A DNA stretch of 64,000 nt from Paratissierella segnis (GTDB lineage: Bacteria > Bacillota > Clostridia > Tissierellales > Tissierellaceae): contig NZ_JACRTG010000012.1 of NCBI RefSeq assembly GCF_014385195.1, positions 1-64,000 on the forward strand, written 5' to 3'. Made by a program: the position numbers and the translations under genes. The notes under the pieces were generated by a model. The model had not been told where the DNA came from and ran no database searches. It saw only the letters and a list, made by a program, of their open reading frames with translations. Of the stretch, positions 59,507 through 64,000 are shown piece after piece (position 1 is the stretch's first letter; every line of letters begins with the position of its first letter).

Positions 59507-59728
59507 ATGGCAATTGCAAGCTTAAAGGAAAAAACAACCCTTAAACTAGAGTTAGATGCAGGAACTGTAAATGGCAAACAAAAAGTTAAATCAAAGTCAT
59601 TTAACAATGTAAAGACTGATGCAACAGATGAGTCTCTACATGAAGTAGCAACAACATTAGCAGGGCTTCAACAAAACGACTTACTAAATGTGAAGAGAGT
59701 TGAAGAAACATTATTGACAGAAGAATAG
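59507..59728 (+). CDS. DUF1659 protein
   Basis: 73 residues (KTTLKLELDAGTVNGKQKVKSKSFNNVKTDATDESLHEVATTLAGLQ), a small Bacillota-specific family without known function, nearly always followed by DUF2922 and YvrJ as here. AAAGGAGGTG precedes the ATG. Short heptad repeats (59755-59800) separate it from the next gene. Confidence 0.87.
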   Translation: MAIASLKEKTTLKLELDAGTVNGKQKVKSKSFNNVKTDATDESLHEVATTLAGLQQNDLLNVKRVEETLLTEE

Positions 59729-59821
59729 AAATAAACAATTGCTAGATCCCCAGTTTTCAATTGTGTCTTGTGAATTGTCAACTGAATTGTGCATTGTGTG
59801 AATTTGTAGAAGGGAGGTGAA

Positions 59822-60043
59822 ATGATGGATAAGGTTAAACTTGAAATGAATTTTCTCAACGTTGCAAATAAAATAGTAAAAATCTCCATAGATGATCCTA
59901 AAGAAGATTTAAACAACGCGGAAGTAGAAGACGCTATGGATAATATAGTTGCACTAAATATATTTGACTCAAAAGAAGGAGACTTAGTAGGAGTAAGTGG
60001 AGCTAGAGTTATAAGGACTAGTGTAAGTGATATAGAATTTTAA
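59822..60043 (+). CDS. DUF2922 protein
   Basis: 73 residues (VKLEMNFLNVANKIVKISIDDPKEDLNNAEVEDAMDNIVALNIF.. GDLVGVSGARVI). Member of the conserved DUF1659/DUF2922/YvrJ set. A second ATG at 59825 has the better distance to GGGAGG and may be the true start. Function unknown. Confidence 0.87.
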   Translation: MMDKVKLEMNFLNVANKIVKISIDDPKEDLNNAEVEDAMDNIVALNIFDSKEGDLVGVSGARVIRTSVSDIEF

Positions 60044-60078
60044 ATAGGGAGCCTTTATGGCTCCTATTTAAAAACCTA

Positions 60079-60240
60079 AAAACAGAGATCCTTCGGAAGT
60101 AACGCTTATGCTGCCCATCTCAGGATGACGTAAGCAGTAATCTTGAGGACTATAGAGGCAGAATAATCACTGCAGGATGTCATTCTGGAACGCAGTGAAG
60201 AATCTCCTCTTCACAGACCCTAAAGCTCGACCCAAGTAAT
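60079..60240. repeat. Composite palindromic repeat, copy 2
   Basis: Same order of elements as 4365-4530 (GAGATCCTTCG, CAGGATGACGTAAGCAG, GGATGTCATTCTGGAACG, GAAGAATCTCC), with the centre of the first half diverged. It lies between DUF2922 and YvrJ genes and ends in heptads. Confidence 0.88.
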
Positions 60241-60272
60241 TGTGAATTGTGAATTGAAAGGTAGGTGAGTTT

Positions 60273-60416
60273 ATGCAGGAGATATTTTCTAATATAGCTA
60301 ATTTGGGCTTTCCCATAGTAATTTCCATATATCTATTGGTAAGGATAGAAGGAAAATTAAATGAATTGACAAATAGCATAATAGAATTATCCAACTCAAT
60401 ATCTAAATTGAACTAA
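60273..60416 (+). CDS. yvrJ: YvrJ-family small membrane protein
   Basis: 47 residues (MQEIFSNIANLGFPIVISIYLLVRIEGKLNELTNSIIELS): one membrane helix followed by an amphipathic helix, the YvrJ pattern. The GTAGGTGAG ribosome site precedes the ATG. Too short for common gene-calling thresholds but supported by its DUF1659/DUF2922 neighbours. Confidence 0.85.
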   Translation: MQEIFSNIANLGFPIVISIYLLVRIEGKLNELTNSIIELSNSISKLN

Positions 60417-60422
60417 ACAAAG

Positions 60423-60460
60423 CCATCCTTTCCATAGTTTCTATGGGAAGGATGGTTTTT
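60423..60460 (+). terminator. Terminator after YvrJ
   Basis: A 15-base stem CCATCCTTTCCATAG / CTATGGGAAGGATGG with TTT loop and T run, a near copy of the hairpin at 57705. Confidence 0.88.
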
Positions 60461-60480
60461 AGCTATTTCATAATATCACG

Positions 60481-60506
60481 AAAAAGTGGAATTAATTCCA
60501 CTTTTT
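60481..60506 (-). terminator. Bidirectional terminator palindrome
   Basis: AAAAAGTGGAATT followed by its exact complement, 26 bp in all. It lies just after the stop of the leftward repressor gene. Confidence 0.8.
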
Positions 60507-60524
60507 GTGTTAAAAATAAAAGCA

Positions 60525-61265
60525 CTACTTATGCTCTAAAACTTCAACGAACTTTCCAATGATGTTTATTTCATCCATTGGATATTTCATTGGCGGATAT
60601 TCCGGATTAGCTGAACGGAGTTCACATTCTTCGCCGTTAAAATAAATGTATTTAATTGTTGCTTTTCCATTTACATTAACCAAAGCTATCTCTCCGTTTT
60701 CCACCATTGGCTGCACCTTAAAAATGACTAAATCACCATCTTCTATGTCTGCATCTATCATATTTTCTCCTCTTGCCCTAATGATAAATGAATTGGATAT
60801 GTCTCCATGATATGCTTCAATACTTTCAATTGGAACGCCTGTAGCTATGTCTCCTAAAACTGGAAGATATACCGCAGGTTCTTCTCTTGCTATTGTACTT
60901 AAATTATTCTTATACACAGCGTTTATCTTTTCTTTATAAGTAACTCCATGATTGTTCTTTTCCCTTCTTAATTTTAGAAATTCTAGAAAAATGTCTAAGT
61001 CCCTTTTATCAGTTTCCGTAAGATTCTTTAATTCATATGAGAGCAAAGGATTTATGATATTAGTTTCTTTACCTGTCAGTAACCAATCTGAAGTAACATT
61101 AAAAAAAGTACTTAAAGCTAATAGATTCATTGTTGAAGGGTTTGAATTGCCATTTTCCCAGTCGCTTATATTACCTGAGCGAACATTAATAGCTTCAGCT
61201 AATTTAGCCATTGATAAGCCATGATTTTTTCTTAACGAACGTATTCTATCCCCTAAATCATCCAT
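60525..61265 (-). CDS. S24-type repressor lacking catalytic serine
   Basis: 246 residues: XRE helix-turn-helix at 1-65 (DRIRSLRKNHGLSMAKLAEAIN..NISDWENG) and a LexA/CI-like S24 domain from about 130. The usual G-x-S-M motif reads GENM with Asn168 in place of the serine, and the cleavage-site Ala-Gly reads Thr142-Gly143, while Lys205 (ATIKYIY) remains. Self-cleavage as in LexA should thus not work. It probably represses the divergent small HTH gene through the TACTCT/AGAGTA inverted repeat at 61343-61360. Confidence 0.87.
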   Translation of the reverse strand: MDDLGDRIRSLRKNHGLSMAKLAEAINVRSGNISDWENGNSNPSTMNLLALSTFFNVTSDWLLTGKETNIINPLLSYELKNLTETDKRDLDIFLEFLKLRREKNNHGVTYKEKINAVYKNNLSTIAREEPAVYLPVLGDIATGVPIESIEAYHGDISNSFIIRARGENMIDADIEDGDLVIFKVQPMVENGEIALVNVNGKATIKYIYFNGEECELRSANPEYPPMKYPMDEINIIGKFVEVLEHK

Positions 61266-61335
61266 AAGATTCCCCTTTCTAATTCTTTTTTAAGAGCATC
61301 AATATAAAAAATACTTTGAAAAAAGAATTTTATCA

Positions 61336-61364
61336 TTGACAATACTCTGAATAAAGAGTAAACT
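61336..61364 (+). promoter_or_regulatory. Divergent promoter with operator in the spacer
   Basis: TTGACA, 17-base spacer, TAAACT. The inverted repeat TACTCT-GAATAA-AGAGTA covers the spacer and the first -10 bases. A GGTAATTA/TAATTACC hairpin (61376-61396) and an ACAACTAT/ATAGTTGT inverted repeat follow downstream. Confidence 0.7.
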
Positions 61365-61493
61365 ATATTTGACGAGGTAATTAACAGCTAATTACCACGA
61401 CTTAATTTTATCACAACTATCTATATAACTGAATATATAGTTGTGCAAATTTCCAATTTTAAAAATATTAAGTAATCATAGGGGGTGAGTTGG

Positions 61494-61688
61494 ATGAAAC
61501 AGAGACTGACACCTTGGGGAATGAAGGTAAAGAAAAGGCTGATAGACTTGAATATGACACAAGCGGATTTTTGCAAAGAGTATGGCATACCGGAAAATAG
61601 ACTTTCAGAGATGATTACAGGCTCAAAGCCAAATTACAAGCACAAAAAAGTAGTGAATAAAATACTGATGATAGAAGATATAGCATAA
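61494..61688 (+). CDS. Small HTH protein
   Basis: 64 residues (MKQRLTPWGMKVKKRLIDLNMTQADFCKEYGIPENRLSEMITG), a short helix-turn-helix protein. ATG 61494 lies after GGGGGTGAG; GTG 61485 is inside it. It is transcribed divergently from the S24-type repressor, like Cro opposite CI, but no phage genes follow, so the pair may be a remnant or a recruited host switch. Confidence 0.75.
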   Translation: MKQRLTPWGMKVKKRLIDLNMTQADFCKEYGIPENRLSEMITGSKPNYKHKKVVNKILMIEDIA

Positions 61689-61781
61689 TCAGTATGAAAT
61701 TTAAATCTAGGAATAAAAAATTTTTAGCATCATCATAGCGTTTTCATATATTTAAATAGTAATTTAAGGGGGAGGTTTATT

Positions 61782-62855
61782 ATGAAGTGGATGATTGATT
61801 ATGTAAAAGATGCTCCAGAAATATGCAAGAACATGGTAAAAAACAGAAAAGAAATAACTAAGGATCTGGTAAAGAAATATACATCAAAAAAATATAGGGG
61901 AATTTTGATTGTAGGATCAGGTACATCCTTTAACATTGGTTTATCTTCAAAACCGGTTTTAGAAAAATATTTAAATGTACCAGTAAAGGTACAAACGCCA
62001 AGAACATATGCGTATTACGATTATAAATTTTATGATGATTATCTAATCTTATGTATTTCTCAAAGTGGAAGAAGTACAAACACTATTGATGCAGTCAAAA
62101 GAGCTCAAAAACAGGGGAATGATGTGTCTGCAATTTCAATGATGCCAAATAGCCCCATAAGTAATTATGTTAAAGATTCCTTTGAATATGGTTCCTATAA
62201 TGGTGAAGGAGATAGTTTTGTAAGCAAGGGGTTTCCGACATCTTTTCTTTATTTTTCGTTATTTTCAATTGAAGCAGCACTTAAATTAAATCTAATTGAC
62301 CAAGAAAAATATGATAGTGCTGTTGCAGAGTTGGAACAGATTATTGAATATATGCCAAAAATGCGAGAGAAAAGTGAAGAATTTTATGAAAATAATATTG
62401 AAGCTATACAAAATGCCAATAGAATTATGTTTGCCGGTATAGGGGCTGGATTTGGATTAGTTCAAGAAGCTTGCTTGAAGTTTTCCGAAACAACAGGAAT
62501 TCCGACAAATGGTTATGAAACTGAAGAGTTTCTCCACGGCCCTTCATATGAAGTGAAAAAGGATCATGTAGTTTTCATAATGGATTTAGATTTAGAGTCT
62601 AGCGGACTTGCTAATAAAGTTTTTGAAGCTATGAAACTTTTAACAGATAAAGTTTATATGATTACGGACAAAAGAATTCGTGGAAACGATGTATTGAGCG
62701 CAGAAATCAATGTAGATGATGTTTTAAAACCTATGCTGTTTGTAATCCCGGTTCAAGTTATTCCCAGTAGAATTTGTTCTGACTTAAATATAAGAGCTAT
62801 AACTATCTATAATCATAAGGCTTCGAAATTGGTTCAAACTAAAACAGATAAATAA
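61782..62855 (+). CDS. SIS-domain sugar-amine deglycase/isomerase (FrlB/GfrF-like)
   Basis: 357 residues with two SIS domains: GILIVGSGTSFNIGLSS and ISQSGRSTNTIDAVKRA in the first, RIMFAGIGAGFGLVQEACLKF and NGYETEEFLHGPSYEV in the second. SIS proteins of this size next to mannose-family PTS genes act on phosphorylated fructosamines or amino sugars (fructoselysine/glucoselysine routes). The substrate cannot be read from the sequence. GGGGGAGG precedes the ATG, and it leads the operon. No sigma-54 promoter was seen upstream. Confidence 0.87.
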   Translation: MKWMIDYVKDAPEICKNMVKNRKEITKDLVKKYTSKKYRGILIVGSGTSFNIGLSSKPVLEKYLNVPVKVQTPRTYAYYDYKFYDDYLILCISQSGRSTNTIDAVKRAQKQGNDVSAISMMPNSPISNYVKDSFEYGSYNGEGDSFVSKGFPTSFLYFSLFSIEAALKLNLIDQEKYDSAVAELEQIIEYMPKMREKSEEFYENNIEAIQNANRIMFAGIGAGFGLVQEACLKFSETTGIPTNGYETEEFLHGPSYEVKKDHVVFIMDLDLESSGLANKVFEAMKLLTDKVYMITDKRIRGNDVLSAEINVDDVLKPMLFVIPVQVIPSRICSDLNIRAITIYNHKASKLVQTKTDK

Positions 62856-62926
62856 TAAACGGAGAAGTTTGCATTAATAAAGGAATCTTTTACATTTAAT
62901 AATTCAATAAATATATGGAGGTAGCA

Positions 62927-63349
62927 ATGAAAAAAGTAATAATCCTAACTCATGGAAGATTAAGTGAAGGTTTCCAATCAGCATTTGAAATAATTTGTGG
63001 GAAAGAAAATGGACTTGAGACAATAGTAATGGAAGCTAAAGATTCTCCAACAACACTATCAAAAAAAATCCAAGAAAAAATAAGCAAATTCTCTGAAGAT
63101 GATACCATCATATTATTAACAGACATACCTGCAGGTAGTACTACTAAGACAGCAGTTTCTTTTCTAAAAGATTATAAAAATTTATATATTGTGTCCGGGA
63201 TCAATTTAGGGTTATTGCTTGAGATAATGATGGATCCCATGGAACAAGCAGAAGAATCAATAAGAAGATCTATAGCTCTAAGCAAAGACACTATACAATT
63301 TATAAATGACGAATTGAAAATACTTGCTTTAGATTGTAAGGAGGAATGA
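62927..63349 (+). CDS. PTS EIIA, mannose/fructose family
   Basis: 140 residues with the phosphorylated His9 in ILTHGRLSEG and TIILLTDIPAGSTTKTAV. It passes phosphate from HPr to EIIB. The ATG at 62927 follows GGAGG; the in-frame ATG at 62915 lies before that site. Confidence 0.92.
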   Translation: MKKVIILTHGRLSEGFQSAFEIICGKENGLETIVMEAKDSPTTLSKKIQEKISKFSEDDTIILLTDIPAGSTTKTAVSFLKDYKNLYIVSGINLGLLLEIMMDPMEQAEESIRRSIALSKDTIQFINDELKILALDCKEE

Positions 63350-63350
63350 A

Positions 63351-63842
63351 ATGATAAAACTTTTAAGAATTGATCAAAGGTTAGTTCATGGTCAAGTGGC
63401 TACATACTGGGTAAGGTCTACAGAAGCAGATACTATGGTAGTGATAAATGATAAAGCAGCAACAGATTCAATGACTAAGATGAGCTTAAAACTTGGGAAA
63501 CCCGCAGGTGTTAGATTTGAAATTCTTACTTTGAAAGATGGAATTGATTATATAAATAGTCCATCTAATAAAAAGAGAAAGATTCTTATAATAGTAGGGA
63601 ATTGTAAAGATGGTAGAAAAGTTTGCGAAAATAGCCCAGAAGTTGCAGACGTTAATATTGGCGGTATTCATTATGAAGAAGGCAGGGTTTCAATCACAAA
63701 TCAAGTATTTCTAACTCAGGAAGATTTAGATGAATTAGATAAAATGGAGGCTTATGGCAAAAATGTTTTTCTTCAATCTATACCTAATGAACAAAAAATA
63801 TATTTAAAGGAAGTTCATGAAATATATAACAAAAATAAATGA
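63351..63842 (+). CDS. PTS EIIB, mannose/fructose/sorbose family
   Basis: 163 residues: IDQRLVHGQVATYWVR with phosphorylated His13, VVINDKAATDSM and IGGIHYEEG are typical of the ManX/SorB-type EIIB. It lies one base after EIIA and phosphorylates the incoming sugar with EIIC/EIID. Confidence 0.94.
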   Translation: MIKLLRIDQRLVHGQVATYWVRSTEADTMVVINDKAATDSMTKMSLKLGKPAGVRFEILTLKDGIDYINSPSNKKRKILIIVGNCKDGRKVCENSPEVADVNIGGIHYEEGRVSITNQVFLTQEDLDELDKMEAYGKNVFLQSIPNEQKIYLKEVHEIYNKNK

Positions 63843-63865
63843 TTAAAGAGAGGAGAGTGGATTTT

Positions 63866-64000
63866 ATGTTTCTAGTTAAATGTATTCTGGTGTCATTAGT
63901 GCATGTGTTGGGAGTAATTGACGGAAGAATTTTTGGACAAAACCTATTAAATACTCCAATTGTCGAAGGTGCATTAGTAGGTTTAATTATGGGAGATATG
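63866..64000 (+). CDS. PTS EIIC, sorbose-type, 5' part only
   Basis: 45 codons up to the right edge, open frame: a membrane helix (FLVKCILVSLVHVLGVIDG) then QNLLNTPIVEGALVGLIMGD, the typical start of mannose-family EIIC. AGGAGAG precedes the ATG. EIID should follow outside the window. Confidence 0.87.
   Translation, partial: MFLVKCILVSLVHVLGVIDGRIFGQNLLNTPIVEGALVGLIMGDM

Noticed and set aside
61689..61781. Sigma-54 promoter for the SIS/PTS operon
   Set aside because: Mannose-family PTS operons often use one, but no GG-N10-GC type -24/-12 element was found in the gap.

Overview
The window is AT-rich DNA of a low-GC, Gram-positive-type bacterium, most likely an anaerobic Bacillota of the Clostridia/Tissierellia kind. 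The host part encodes S-layer-homology (SLH) surface proteins, a lipoteichoic acid synthase, an S41 carboxy-terminal protease, a mannose-family PTS and a DUF1659/DUF2922/YvrJ cluster. Ribosome binding sites are strong AGGAGG types with many TTG and GTG starts. No rRNA, tRNA or CRISPR array is visible.

Left host part (1-10,873): the 3' end of a MucBP/SLH surface protein; a RelB/YafQ-like toxin-antitoxin pair framed by two near-identical ~240-bp direct repeats; a lipoteichoic acid synthase; a CtpA-type protease; a four-helix-bundle protein; about 650 bp of short interspersed repeats; then a large S-layer gene (7239-10790). Host intergenic regions are full of a GTGAATT heptad repeat and longer palindromic repeats. 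I saw none of these inside the prophage.

Prophage (about 10.9-50.6 kb): a complete HK97-type siphovirus. Order: ImmA/repressor immunity module (leftward), Cro-like protein, replication block (DUF2800, DUF2815, family-A DNA polymerase, VapE helicase, VRR-NUC, SNF2 helicase, DUF1492 regulator), Panacea/PemK-like pair, HNH endonuclease, a 6.5-kb cargo island (RelE/AbrB-like TA, ParB-methyltransferase, AbiE, amidoligases, gamma-glutamylcyclotransferase), terminase, portal, protease, capsid, connectors, tail genes with a programmed -1 frameshift, tape measure, baseplate and fibre genes with an inserted HEPN-like gene, holin, amidase, and a compact tyrosine recombinase.

The most interesting feature is at the prophage edges. 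Directly right of the phage lies a promoterless 3' part of an S-layer gene (50623-51944). It starts in frame at the same 8-bp sequence (CTTATATT) found inside the intact left S-layer gene at 9724-9731, and both end with an identical 34-bp terminator. The simplest reading is that the phage integrated inside one S-layer gene and brought its own 352-codon replacement tail, leaving the host tail silent downstream. Lysogeny would then change the surface protein's C-terminal region.

Right host part (52,034-64,000): an IS66-type element, an FRG-domain protein, a class I glutamine amidotransferase, a ComK-like protein, an MqsA-type zinc-ribbon/Panacea protein without an obvious toxin, DUF1659/DUF2922/YvrJ, an S24-type repressor lacking its catalytic serine with a divergent small HTH gene, and the start of an operon for a sugar-amine deglycase with a mannose-family PTS (EIIA, EIIB, start of EIIC).
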